From the NCBI RefSeq assembly GCF_016805305.1, contig NZ_JAERQN010000001.1, positions 186,001 to 250,000 on the forward strand: a stretch of 64,000 bases of DNA, written 5' to 3'. The DNA comes from Falsiroseomonas ponticola. Its GTDB lineage: Bacteria; Pseudomonadota; Alphaproteobacteria; Acetobacterales; Acetobacteraceae. Made by a program: the position numbers and the translations under genes. Of the stretch, positions 24,963 through 35,463 are shown one piece after another. The notes under the pieces are model-generated. The model saw nothing but the letters and a program-made list of their open reading frames with translations. It was not told the DNA's origin and did no database searches. The first letter of the stretch is position 1. Each line of letters begins with the position of its first letter.

Positions 24963-25716
24963 CGGCACCGAGATAGGCCTCCCGCACCAGCGCATCGGCC
25001 CGCGCGCCGGCCATGCTGCCCTCATAGATCCGCTTGCCGAAGTTGAGCACCACGACGCGGTCGCAGACCTCGTCCACGAAGCCCATGTCGTGCTCCACCA
25101 CCAGCAGCGCCGTGCCCCCATCGGCGATCTTCCGCAGGAAGCGCGCCAGTTCCGCCGTCTCCGCCGGGTTCAGCCCCGCCGCCGGCTCGTCCAGCAGCAG
25201 CAGCTTCGGCCGGCTGGCCAGCGCGCGCACCACCTCGATCTTCTTGCGGATGCCGTAGGGAAGGCTTGAGACGACATCGCCCGGATCGATGTCGAGCCCG
25301 GCCTCCGCCAGCAGCGCCTCGGCATCCCGCCGCCAGCGCCCGCGCGGCATCCAGCCGATCGGCGTCAGCAGCGCGCCGAGGCCCGAGGCGCGCGCCTGCT
25401 GGCCCAGCATGACGTTCTCCACCGCGGAGAGATGCGGCATCAGCCGGATGTTCTGGAAGGACCGCGCCATGCCCGCCAGCACGCGGTCCCGCGGCGGCAG
25501 CGTGCCGATCGCCTTGCCATCCAGCGTGATCGTCCCCGCATCCAGCGGATAGACCCCGGAGATCAGGTTGAAGACCGTCGTCTTCCCTGCGCCATTCGGC
25601 CCGATCAGGCCGAGCCGTCCGCCGCGCGGCACGGTGAAGGAGACGTCATCCACCACGCGCAGCCCGCCGAAGGCCTTGCCGATGCCCACGACGGTCAGCA
25701 GCGCCTCATCCGGCAT
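24952..25716 (-). CDS. Branched-chain-type ABC transporter ATP-binding protein (LivG family)
   Basis: 254 residues. Two in-frame ATGs exist (25722 and 25716); GGAGG lies 7 bases before the second but only 1 base before the first, so 25716 is chosen. Walker A GPNGAGKTT, RSFQNIRLMPHLSAVENV, a degenerate signature SLPYGIRKKIEV, Walker B LLLLDEPAAGLNP and VVEHDMGFV are typical LivG. It overlaps the LivM stop by 11 bases. Confidence 0.94.
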   Translation of the reverse strand: MPDEALLTVVGIGKAFGGLRVVDDVSFTVPRGGRLGLIGPNGAGKTTVFNLISGVYPLDAGTITLDGKAIGTLPPRDRVLAGMARSFQNIRLMPHLSAVENVMLGQQARASGLGALLTPIGWMPRGRWRRDAEALLAEAGLDIDPGDVVSSLPYGIRKKIEVVRALASRPKLLLLDEPAAGLNPAETAELARFLRKIADGGTALLVVEHDMGFVDEVCDRVVVLNFGKRIYEGSMAGARADALVREAYLGADAA

Positions 25717-26551
25717 CGGCATGCCTCCGCCGTCCCATCAGGCGCGCGAGCAGCGTGCGCGTGACCATCCCCTCCGGCCGGAACATCATCATGGCGACGA
25801 TCATCACGCCGAAGACGACGTAGCGCCAGGACCCGCCGATGCGCAGCAGTTCCGGCACGATGGTGAAGAAGGTGGCGCCCACCAGCGGCCCCCAGGCCGT
25901 CTGCGTGCCGCCGATCAGGACGAAGAGCAGCACGTAGATCGACAGCAGGGGCGAGAAATACTGCGCCTCCACGAAGGAGAAGTGATGCGCGTAGAGCGCG
26001 CCCGCCAGCCCCGCCAGCCCGCCGCCGATGGCGAAGCCCGCCACCTGCACGGCCCGCGCCGGCACCCCCATCAGCACCGCCACCAGCTCGTCGTCATGCA
26101 GCGCCCGCATCGCCAGGCCGAGCCTGGTCGCCGTCAGCCAGAAGACCCCGGTCGTCACCGCCGCGGCGGCGCCAAGCAGAACCGGCAGGTCCACATACTC
26201 CGCCACCACCAGCCCCATCGCACCGCCGAGCGCGGGCTGCGTCAGGATGATGCCGGTGACGACCTGCGCGAAGGCGAAGGTCGCCAGCACCATGTACACG
26301 CCCCGTGTCCGCAGCACGGGAAAGGCGATGCCGATCCCGACCAGCGCCGTCAGCAGCGTCGCCGCCGGTACCGTCCAGGCCGGCGTCCAGCCCAGCTGTT
26401 CGCCCAACATCGCCGCGCCATAGGCGCCGATCGCCATGAAGCCCGCGCCGCCCAGATTCAGCTGTCCGGCCGTCGCGGTGACAAAGATGCCATAGGCGAA
26501 GATGATGTTGATGGCGAGGATCGCCAGGATGCCGGACCAGTAGCCGGACAT
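25706..26551 (-). CDS. Branched-chain-type ABC transporter permease (LivM family)
   Basis: 281 residues from ATG 26551. LivM features are the early GQLNLGGAGFMAIGAYGAAML motif, the LRTRGVYMVLATFAFAQVV segment, the loop MRALHDDELVAVLMGV and a C-terminal LIGGTQTAWGPLVGA. Multi-pass inner-membrane pore subunit pairing with LivH, whose stop lies 1 base upstream. Confidence 0.93.
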   Translation of the reverse strand: MSGYWSGILAILAINIIFAYGIFVTATAGQLNLGGAGFMAIGAYGAAMLGEQLGWTPAWTVPAATLLTALVGIGIAFPVLRTRGVYMVLATFAFAQVVTGIILTQPALGGAMGLVVAEYVDLPVLLGAAAAVTTGVFWLTATRLGLAMRALHDDELVAVLMGVPARAVQVAGFAIGGGLAGLAGALYAHHFSFVEAQYFSPLLSIYVLLFVLIGGTQTAWGPLVGATFFTIVPELLRIGGSWRYVVFGVMIVAMMMFRPEGMVTRTLLARLMGRRRHADAG

Positions 26552-26552
26552 G

Positions 26553-27569
26553 TCAGAGCTTCCCCTTGCCGATGCGCGAACCGCCGAACAGCCCCTGCGG
26601 CCGCAGCACGATCGCCGCCAGCAGCACGGTCCAGACCACCACCTGCGCCGCATCGCCGCCGAAGAAGTGGATGCCCAGCGTCTCCAGCAGCCCCACCAGC
26701 AACCCGCCCGCGATGGCGCCCCAGATCGACCCCAGCCCCCCCAGCACCATGGCCGCGATCGCCTTGGTGCCGACATGGTCGCCCATGAAGGGGGAGACAT
26801 CGCTGTAGTTCACGACAAACAGCGCGCCGGCGACCCCGCAGAGCAGCCCGCTCAGCAGGAACACCACCGGCACGATGCGCGTGACCTCCACGCCCAGCAG
26901 CGTCGCGGTATCGGGGCTTTCCGCGATGCTCCGCAGCGCGCGGCCGGTGCGCGTCTTCGCCAGCAGCCAGGACAGCCAGAAGACGATGGCGAGCGACAGC
27001 AGCAGGGAGGTCAACTGCGGCAGCCCCACCACCAGCGGCCCCACCTGCCAGTCGAGGCGAAAGCGCACCGGGAAGCTCTGCGCCTCCGACCCCAGAACGA
27101 TCAGCACCAGGTGTTCGAAGATCAGCAGGAAGCCAAGGGAAGACACCAGCGGGATCGCATGTTCCGTCGCATCCCCATGCCGCGTCTTGAGGTAGCGGAA
27201 GGTGAAGCGCTCCACGACCAGCGAGGCGAGGATCGCCACCACGATCCCCGCCGGCAGGGCGAGTGCCCAGTGCCAGGCCTCGGTGAAGGGCAGCCCGTGC
27301 CGCGCCAGGCCCCAGGCCACCATGCCCGTCAGCATGAACATGGTCGGGATGGTGAAGTTGAGGAAATTCAGCACGCCGATGGTGAGCGTGAAGGCCACCG
27401 CCACCGCGACATAGATGCCGCCCAGCATCAGGCCGGAGACCACCTGCTGCGCCAGCGTCGCGCCCCCCGGCAGCGCGGCCAGCCCCGCGATGGCCGCCAC
27501 GCAGCCCATCGCCACCGCCGCCGAGACCACCAGCGGATGCGCCCCGCGCATCCCCGCCGCGGCGCTCAT
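26553..27569 (-). CDS. Branched-chain-type ABC transporter permease (LivH family)
   Basis: 338 residues from ATG 27569. LivH motifs: QQVVSGLMLGGIYVAVAVAFTLTIGVLNFLNF near residues 40-72, a conserved LRSIAESPDTATLLGV coupling loop and MVLGGLGSIWGAIAGGLLVGLLE near the end. It is slightly longer than usual because of an extra N-terminal helix. It is the first gene of the eight-gene minus-strand operon running to 20705; the 112 bases before it must hold the promoter, which I could not define. Confidence 0.93.
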   Translation of the reverse strand: MSAAAGMRGAHPLVVSAAVAMGCVAAIAGLAALPGGATLAQQVVSGLMLGGIYVAVAVAFTLTIGVLNFLNFTIPTMFMLTGMVAWGLARHGLPFTEAWHWALALPAGIVVAILASLVVERFTFRYLKTRHGDATEHAIPLVSSLGFLLIFEHLVLIVLGSEAQSFPVRFRLDWQVGPLVVGLPQLTSLLLSLAIVFWLSWLLAKTRTGRALRSIAESPDTATLLGVEVTRIVPVVFLLSGLLCGVAGALFVVNYSDVSPFMGDHVGTKAIAAMVLGGLGSIWGAIAGGLLVGLLETLGIHFFGGDAAQVVVWTVLLAAIVLRPQGLFGGSRIGKGKL

Positions 27570-27681
27570 GCGCGGAGTTTCACCCAGCGAGAAAACACGC
27601 GATGCGGCAAGCGCGGCTCCTGCGATTTGTCCGGACCAATGGGGCCCAGATTCGCGGCACCGCGCAAGTCTCATTAACGCA

Positions 27682-29304
<1,623 letters not shown>

Positions 29305-29422
29305 GGAAGGCCCGGTGCGGTTTCGCGGCCCCTATGCCACAGCGCCCCCGCCCGCGCGACCGCCCCGCATTGTCCGCGCCCGCCCCATGGGGGATGCTCC
29401 GCCCCACGCGAAGGAGACGCCC

Positions 29423-30394
29423 ATGCCCCCCTTGCCCCGCCGCCCCCTGCTGGCGGCCCTGCTCGCCGCCCCCGGCCTCGCCCGCGCCCAGCCCGCTTGG
29501 CCCAGCCAGCCCGTGCGCCTCGTGCTGCCCTATGCCGCCGGCGGCCCCACCGACATCATCGCCCGCCTGATCGCCGATGCGCTATCGCAACGCCTGCCCC
29601 AGCGCGTGGTGGTGGAGAACCGGACCGGCGCGGGCGGCAATATCGGCGCCTCCGCCGTCGCCAAGTCCCGGCCGGATGGCGGCACCTTCCTCTTCACCAA
29701 TACCGGCCATGCCGTGAACCGCGCGCTCTATGCGCGGCTGGACTACGACCCCGCCAAGGACCTGACGCCCGTCACCATCGTCGCCGAAAGCCCCATGGTG
29801 CTGCTGGTGCCGAACAGCTCCCCCGCCCGCACACTGGCCGAGTTCGTGGAGCGTGTCCGCGCCCAGCCCGGCGCCTTCAGCTATGGCAGCACCGGCACGG
29901 GCGGCGCGCTGCAACTGGTCAGCCTGCTGCTGCTGAAGGCCGCCGGGCTGCGGATGGAGGAAGTCCCCTATCGCGGCAGCGCCCCCGCGGCGCAGGACCT
30001 GATCGCGGGGCGGATCGAGATGCTCTACGACGCCGGCGCCACCGCCTTCCCGCTCGCCACCAGCGGCCAGGCCCGGGCGCTGGTCGTCTCCTCCGCCCAG
30101 CGCAGCGCCGTCATGCCGGCGGTGCCGACGGTGGGGGAGGCCGGCTTCCCCGCCGCCACCTTCAGCGTCTGGCAGGGCATCCTGGCCCCCGCGGGCACGC
30201 CGGAGCCCATCATCACCCGCCTGCGTGACGAAGTCGCCGCCCTGCTCGGCGATGGCCCGCTGCGCGCCCGCCTCACGGATCTCGGCGCGGAGCGCATCGT
30301 GGCGAACACCCCCGCCGAGGCCCGCGCCTATGTGGAGGCCGAGATGACGCGCTGGGAAGCGGTGCTGCGCGAGGCCGGGGTGCAGCCGCAATGA
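29423..30394 (+). CDS. Tripartite tricarboxylate transporter receptor, Bug family
   Basis: 323 residues with AAGGAGA 7 bases before ATG 29423. Signal peptide up to ARAQ, then PAWPSQPVRLVLPYAAGGPTDIIARL, VVENRTGAGGNIG and VPYRGSAPAAQDLIAGR. The stop overlaps the CoA-transferase start as ATGA. The pair suggests import of a carboxylate and its activation to a CoA thioester. No TctA/TctB nearby. Confidence 0.93.
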   Translation: MPPLPRRPLLAALLAAPGLARAQPAWPSQPVRLVLPYAAGGPTDIIARLIADALSQRLPQRVVVENRTGAGGNIGASAVAKSRPDGGTFLFTNTGHAVNRALYARLDYDPAKDLTPVTIVAESPMVLLVPNSSPARTLAEFVERVRAQPGAFSYGSTGTGGALQLVSLLLLKAAGLRMEEVPYRGSAPAAQDLIAGRIEMLYDAGATAFPLATSGQARALVVSSAQRSAVMPAVPTVGEAGFPAATFSVWQGILAPAGTPEPIITRLRDEVAALLGDGPLRARLTDLGAERIVANTPAEARAYVEAEMTRWEAVLREAGVQPQ

Positions 30395-31587
30395 CCACGC
30401 TGCCCCTGCATGGTGTCCGCGTGCTGGACCTGACCAATGTCCTCGCCGGCCCCTTCGCCACCTACCAGCTCGCGCTGATGGGCGCCGAGGTCATCAAGAT
30501 CGAGCAGCCCGTGCGCGGCGACCTCGCCCGCCGCCTGGGCGCGGATCCCGAGGCCGCGAAGCGCAACATGGGCGCCTCCTTCGTCGCGGTGAATGCGGGC
30601 AAGCAGTCGGTCACGCTCGACCTGAAGCATCCGAGGGGCAAGGAGGTCTTCAAGCGCCTGGTCTCGGAGGCCGATGTCGTCGTCGAGAATTTCCGCCCCG
30701 GCGTGATGGACCGCCTCGGCCTGGGGTGGGAAGCGCTGTCGGCGATCCGCCCATCGCTGGTCTTCTGCGCCATTTCCGGCTTCGGCAAGGACGGGCCGCT
30801 GGCCAATCGCCCGGCCTATGACCAGATCGTCCAGGGCATGGCGGGGGTGATGAGCATCACCGGCAGCGCCGAGAGCGCGCCGCTGCGCGTCGGCTTCCCG
30901 GTCTCCGACACGGTCGGTGGCCTGACCGCCGCCTTCGCCGTCGCCTCCGCGCTGGTCGGCGCCCGCGCCACCGGCCAGGGCCGCTTCCTCGATGTCTCCA
31001 TGCTGGAATCGACGCTGGCGACGATGGGCTGGATCGTCTCCAACTTCCTCAATGCCGGCGTCGTGCCCACGCCGATGGGCAACGACAATTTCTCCGCCGC
31101 CCCCTCCGGCGCCTTCCGCACCGGCGATGGCCTCATCAACATCGCGGCGAATGAGGACAAGCAATACGCCGCGCTCTGCGAGCAGCTCGGCCGGCCGGAC
31201 CTGCTGACGGACCCGCGCTTCAGCGACCGCCACGCCCGCAAGGCCAACCGCGCCGCGCTGACGGTGGAGGTTGAATCGGCCCTCGCCGCGAAGGATGCCG
31301 CGACCTGGGAATCGCTGCTCGTCACCGCCGGCGTGCCCGCGGGGCAGGTGATGACCGTGCCCGCCATCATCAACCACGCCCATGTCCGGGACCGCGGCTT
31401 CGTGACGGAGATCGAGGCCCCGGAGGGCGTGCAGCGCCTGACGCGCTGCGGCTTCCGCTTCGGCGATGCCAACCCCGCCCCCGCCGGCCCGGCGCCCGCG
31501 CTCTCCGCCCAGACGGCGGATTGGCTGCGGCGCCTCGGCTATGACGAGGCCGCCATCGCCACCATGCGCGACGAAGGCGCGGTCTGA
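30391..31587 (+). CDS. CaiB/BaiF (family III) CoA-transferase
   Basis: 398 residues. The N-terminal motif VRVLDLTNVLAGPFATYQLALMGAEVIKIEQPVRGD is the family signature, and the catalytic Asp is expected in the YDQIVQGMAGVMS to GFPVSDTVGG stretch (about residues 144-175). GQGRFLDVSMLESTLATM is also typical. It transfers CoA between carboxylates, probably the ligand of the Bug protein translated just before it. The stop lies 1 base from the convergent oxidase gene's stop. Confidence 0.93.
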   Translation: MTTLPLHGVRVLDLTNVLAGPFATYQLALMGAEVIKIEQPVRGDLARRLGADPEAAKRNMGASFVAVNAGKQSVTLDLKHPRGKEVFKRLVSEADVVVENFRPGVMDRLGLGWEALSAIRPSLVFCAISGFGKDGPLANRPAYDQIVQGMAGVMSITGSAESAPLRVGFPVSDTVGGLTAAFAVASALVGARATGQGRFLDVSMLESTLATMGWIVSNFLNAGVVPTPMGNDNFSAAPSGAFRTGDGLINIAANEDKQYAALCEQLGRPDLLTDPRFSDRHARKANRAALTVEVESALAAKDAATWESLLVTAGVPAGQVMTVPAIINHAHVRDRGFVTEIEAPEGVQRLTRCGFRFGDANPAPAGPAPALSAQTADWLRRLGYDEAAIATMRDEGAV

Positions 31588-31588
31588 A

Positions 31589-32833
31589 TCAGAGAAAACG
31601 CTCCGCCCGGTAGGGTTCCGGCGGGATGAAGGGCGCCTCCCCCGTCATCATCTCCGCCAGCAGCCGCCCGGTCGTTGGGCCCAGCGTCAGCCCCTGATGC
31701 GCATGGCCGAAGGCGCACCAGGCGCCTTCCTGGCCGGGCAGCGCGCCGATCACCGGCAGCATGTCCGGCATGCAGGGGCGCGTGCCCATCCAGGGCTCGC
31801 TCTCCACCCGCTCCGCCAGCGGCAGCAGGCTGCGCGCTACGGGCTCCGCCTGTTCCAGTTGCACCGGCGTCGGCGGCGCATCCGGCGTGGCGAATTCGGC
31901 GCCCGTGGTCAGGCGGATGCCGGCCCGCATCGGCGCCAGCAGGAAGCCGCTCGGCGTATCCAGGATCGGGCGATGCAGCACCGCATTGCCGCGCAGCCCG
32001 AAATGCCGGTGGTAGCCGCGCTTGCCGAAGAGCGGCGGCGCATAGCCGAGCTTCCGCGTGACCTTCGTGGCCGCGGCGCCGAGTGCGATGACGACCTCCG
32101 CCGCCTCCACCGCGCCCTCCACGGTCTGCACCCGCCAGCCCGCGCCCGCGCGCTCCAGCGTCGTCGCATCGCCATGCAGGAACCGCCCGCCCGCCGCCGC
32201 GAAGCGCGCGGCGTATGCCAGCACCAGCGCCTGCGGATCGCTGACCGACAGCGGATCGGTCCAGTGGATCGCCCCCGCGCGCCCCACCATCAGATGCGGC
32301 TCCGCCGCCGCCAGCCCCTGGCGGTCCAGCGCCACGAAGTTCACGCCATGCTCGGCCCGCGCGCGCTCCGCCTGGCGCAGCGCCGCCTCCATCCCCGCTT
32401 CATCGCCATAGAGCCGCATCCAGCCGATCGGCCGCAGCAGCGCCATCGCCGGCGTGCCGCGCGCCAGGGCGAGGTGCTCATCCAGGCAGGTCTCGATCAG
32501 CGCCGCATGCGCCGCCGCGGCGCGTTCGTAGCGCGCGGGCTCCGACTGCCACCAGTAGCGCAGCAGGGGTGACGCCAGGCCCGGCAGCGCGTCCCAGTGG
32601 TAGCGCGCATCGATGGCGCGGTTGCCCGCGATGCGCAGGATCTCCCGCGCCTGGCGCGGGAAGGGATGCGGGAAGACCGCCTCCCGCTGGATCAGCCCGC
32701 CATTGCCGAAGGAGGCACCCTCACCAGGATCGCGCCGGTCCACCAGCACCATGTCGCGCCCGCGCCACGCCAGGTGCAGCGCGACGGAAACGCCGACCAT
32801 GCCGGCGCCCAGCACCAGGACCGAGGCTGCCAT
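31589..32833 (-). CDS. FAD-dependent oxidoreductase, D-amino-acid dehydrogenase-like (DAO family)
   Basis: 414 residues, DadA-like. Dinucleotide motif VLVLGAGMVGVSVALHL at the start with the acidic residue in VDRRDPGEGASFGNGG, and the C-terminal GHAHQGLTLGPTTGRLLAEM closing the FAD site. Family members oxidise D-amino acids or N-methylated amino acids. It follows the peptide-type binding protein with 18 bases between, so one transcript is likely; import of a D-amino-acid-containing compound is a guess. Confidence 0.9.
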   Translation of the reverse strand: MAASVLVLGAGMVGVSVALHLAWRGRDMVLVDRRDPGEGASFGNGGLIQREAVFPHPFPRQAREILRIAGNRAIDARYHWDALPGLASPLLRYWWQSEPARYERAAAAHAALIETCLDEHLALARGTPAMALLRPIGWMRLYGDEAGMEAALRQAERARAEHGVNFVALDRQGLAAAEPHLMVGRAGAIHWTDPLSVSDPQALVLAYAARFAAAGGRFLHGDATTLERAGAGWRVQTVEGAVEAAEVVIALGAAATKVTRKLGYAPPLFGKRGYHRHFGLRGNAVLHRPILDTPSGFLLAPMRAGIRLTTGAEFATPDAPPTPVQLEQAEPVARSLLPLAERVESEPWMGTRPCMPDMLPVIGALPGQEGAWCAFGHAHQGLTLGPTTGRLLAEMMTGEAPFIPPEPYRAERFL

Positions 32834-32851
32834 ACGACGCCGCCCGCTCCC

Positions 32852-34426
32852 TCAGCGCGCCGGCCGCGCATGCACGGCCACCACCTGCTCATCCATCCGC
32901 GGCGTGTAGGTGATGGACCGCCGCGTGCCGATCGCGCTCATCTGCACATAGAGCGGGATCTGCACCTGCATCGCCTCCACATCGTGCATGATCTCCCGCA
33001 GCGCCGCCTCCCGCCCCTCATCCATCCGCACCATCACGGCGCGGATGCGCGCATCCAGCGCCGGGTCGCTGAAGCCGGAGCGGTTGGCACCGCCCAGCAC
33101 GCCATCCGCCTGCCGCGTATGGAACGAGGTGGACAGCACATAGGACGCATCGCCGGAGGAGAAGGACCGGCCGACGAAATGCACGGGCAGCGTCACGCGC
33201 GCGGGCCGGATGCGCGGGAAGAACACCGTGCTTGGCGTCACGTCCACATTCATCTTGAGCCCGGCGCGGGACAGCATCTGCCCCACCGCCTGGCAGATGC
33301 GCGCATCATTGACGTAGCGGTCATTGCTGCAGGCGATGGTCAGGCCGAAGCCATCGGAATAGCCGGCCTCCGCCAGCAGCCGCCGCGCCGCGGCCGCGTC
33401 GCCCGCCGGCACGCGCGCAGCGGGGTCGTAGCCGCCGAAGCCTTCCGGCGTCAGCTGGCCGGAGGCCACGGCCTGGCCTTCCATCACGCGCTCCACCAGC
33501 GCATTCCGGTCGATGGCCAGCGACAGCGCCTGGCGCACCCGCACATCCGACAGCGGGTTCACCGGCAGCGGCTGCCCCGCCCCATCCACCGCCAGCGGCA
33601 GCGGGTCCCGCGCCACGTTGAGCGAGAGATACATGATGCGGTCGGTCGGCCGCGTCGCGACATTCACGCGCCCCTCCCGCCGCAGCCGCGCGATGTCGCC
33701 GAGCGGCACATCCTCGATCAGGTCGAAATCGCCGGCCAGCAGCCCCGCCAGCCGCGCGGCGTCATTGGCGACGACGCGAATATTCACGCGCTCCCAGGCC
33801 GGCTGCGCGCCGTGATAGCCAGCAAAGCGTTCCAGCTGCATGCCGGATGGCGTCACGCCGCCGCCCACCACGCGATAGGGCCCGGTTCCGATCGCCGCGC
33901 GCCCCGCGTTGAAATCCTGCGTGCTGGCCTGCGCGGCCGCGCGGGCGGAGACGATGAAGACATTCGTCATCTGCCCGGGGATCACGGGATTGGGTTCGCT
34001 GGTGTGCAGCCGCACCGTCAGCGGGTCCACCACCTCCACCCGGCTGATCGTGCGCAGGTTGATGGTGTAGGGCCCGATATTGCCCGGCACGTCGGGGATG
34101 CGCGCGATGGAGAAGGCGATGTCGTCCGCCGTGAAGGGCGTGCCGTCATGGAAGGTCACGCCGGGGCGCAGCTTCAGCTCCCACACCTGCGGCTCCACCG
34201 CGCGCCAGCTCTGCACGGCGCCCGGCACCTGGCGGCTGTTCTCGTCGCGGCTGATGACGGTGTCGTAGATGTGCCGCGCCGCCGCCATGTTGGGGCCGTT
34301 GAAGAAGAAATGCGGATCGATCCCGAAGGTCGATTGCACCGCCATGGTCAGCGTCTGCGCGGGCGCCGCCTGTGGCAGCGCAAGGATGGCGAGGAGGAGC
34401 AGGCGGCGGAGCGTCTGGGTCAGCAT
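32852..34426 (-). CDS. Peptide-type ABC transporter substrate-binding protein (family 5), orphan
   Basis: 524 residues. Signal peptide LRRLLLLAILALPQAAPAQ, then TLTMAVQSTFGIDPHF, the family 5 signature region WELKLRPGVTFHDGTPFTADDIAFS (about residues 76-100) and a full C-terminal lobe. There are no permease or ATPase genes next to it, only the DAO-family oxidase downstream, so it must share the membrane part of another system. Confidence 0.92.
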   Translation of the reverse strand: MLTQTLRRLLLLAILALPQAAPAQTLTMAVQSTFGIDPHFFFNGPNMAAARHIYDTVISRDENSRQVPGAVQSWRAVEPQVWELKLRPGVTFHDGTPFTADDIAFSIARIPDVPGNIGPYTINLRTISRVEVVDPLTVRLHTSEPNPVIPGQMTNVFIVSARAAAQASTQDFNAGRAAIGTGPYRVVGGGVTPSGMQLERFAGYHGAQPAWERVNIRVVANDAARLAGLLAGDFDLIEDVPLGDIARLRREGRVNVATRPTDRIMYLSLNVARDPLPLAVDGAGQPLPVNPLSDVRVRQALSLAIDRNALVERVMEGQAVASGQLTPEGFGGYDPAARVPAGDAAAARRLLAEAGYSDGFGLTIACSNDRYVNDARICQAVGQMLSRAGLKMNVDVTPSTVFFPRIRPARVTLPVHFVGRSFSSGDASYVLSTSFHTRQADGVLGGANRSGFSDPALDARIRAVMVRMDEGREAALREIMHDVEAMQVQIPLYVQMSAIGTRRSITYTPRMDEQVVAVHARPAR

Positions 34427-34474
34427 GCGTGGCCTCCGGTCTGCCGAAAACCTTCGACGCTGCCGCGGGGCCCG

Positions 34475-35440
34475 TCAATCCGGCTTGATGCGCGCCTCCC
34501 GCACCACATCGGCCCAGCGCTGCAATTCGGACCGCACGGTCGCGGCGAAGGCCTCCTGCGGCCCGCCCGTCGGGCTCAGCCCCTGCGCCAGGATGGCCTG
34601 GCGCGTGGCGGGGCGGGCCAGCCATTCGTTCAACCCGGTGTTGATCCGCGCCACCATCTCCGCCGGCAGCCCGGCCGGGCCATAGACGCCGTAGATGATG
34701 GTGTTGGTGGCCTGCGGATAGCCGGCCTCGGCCAGCGTCGGCACCTCCGGCAGGTCGGGCCAGCGCGGATCGGCGGTGACGGCCAGCATCCGCAGCTGGC
34801 CGGACCGCGCCAGCGGCATGGCGACCGCGACCGGCAGCACCATCGCGGCCAGCCGCCGGCCGAGCAGGTCCTGCAGCGCGGGCGCGGTGCCGCGATAGGG
34901 GATGTGGTTCAGCTCGATCCCCGCCGCCAGCATGAACAGCGCCATGGACATGTGCGGCGCCGTGCCGTTGCCGGGCGACCCGTAGTCCAGGTCACCCGGC
35001 CGCGCCTTCGCCAGCGCCACGAATTCCGCCACGTCCCGCGCCGGCAGGTCGGGCCGCACGGCCAGCACGGAATTGCCATCGGCGATGCGGATGATCGGGA
35101 TGAACTGCCGCACCGGGTCGAAGGGCAGGTTCGGCATCAGCGGCGGGCTCATCACGAAATTGGCGCCCTGCATCAGCAGCATCCGCCCATCCGGCACGGC
35201 CCGCGCCACCGCGCCGGTGCCGATGACGCCGCTCGCCCCCGTCCGGTTCTCCACCACCACCGCCTGGCCGAGGATCTCGGACAGGGTCGGCGCCAGCAGC
35301 CGCGCCAGCACGTCCTGCGCCGTGCTGGGCGTGACCGGCACCACCAGCGTCACGGGGCCATTGGGCTGCGACTGCGCCAGCACCGGTGAGGCCAGCAGCG
35401 CCGCGCCGGCGGCCAGAAGGCCGCGTCGCATCATGGTCAT
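34475..35440 (-). CDS. Tripartite tricarboxylate transporter receptor, Bug family
   Basis: 321 residues. Start ATG 35440 has GGAGG 5 bases upstream; the ATG two codons later (35434) is less well placed. Signal peptide to VLAQS, then PVTLVVPVTPSTAQDVLARLL, VVENRTGASGVIG and IPYRGTAPALQDLLGRR. The usual GG after the first strand is replaced by PSTAQD, so ligand contacts may differ. It lies in a row with a decarboxylase-like gene and an amidohydrolase on the same strand. Confidence 0.92.
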   Translation of the reverse strand: MTMMRRGLLAAGAALLASPVLAQSQPNGPVTLVVPVTPSTAQDVLARLLAPTLSEILGQAVVVENRTGASGVIGTGAVARAVPDGRMLLMQGANFVMSPPLMPNLPFDPVRQFIPIIRIADGNSVLAVRPDLPARDVAEFVALAKARPGDLDYGSPGNGTAPHMSMALFMLAAGIELNHIPYRGTAPALQDLLGRRLAAMVLPVAVAMPLARSGQLRMLAVTADPRWPDLPEVPTLAEAGYPQATNTIIYGVYGPAGLPAEMVARINTGLNEWLARPATRQAILAQGLSPTGGPQEAFAATVRSELQRWADVVREARIKPD

Positions 35441-35463
35441 GGTTTCCTCCGGTCTTGTTCTTG

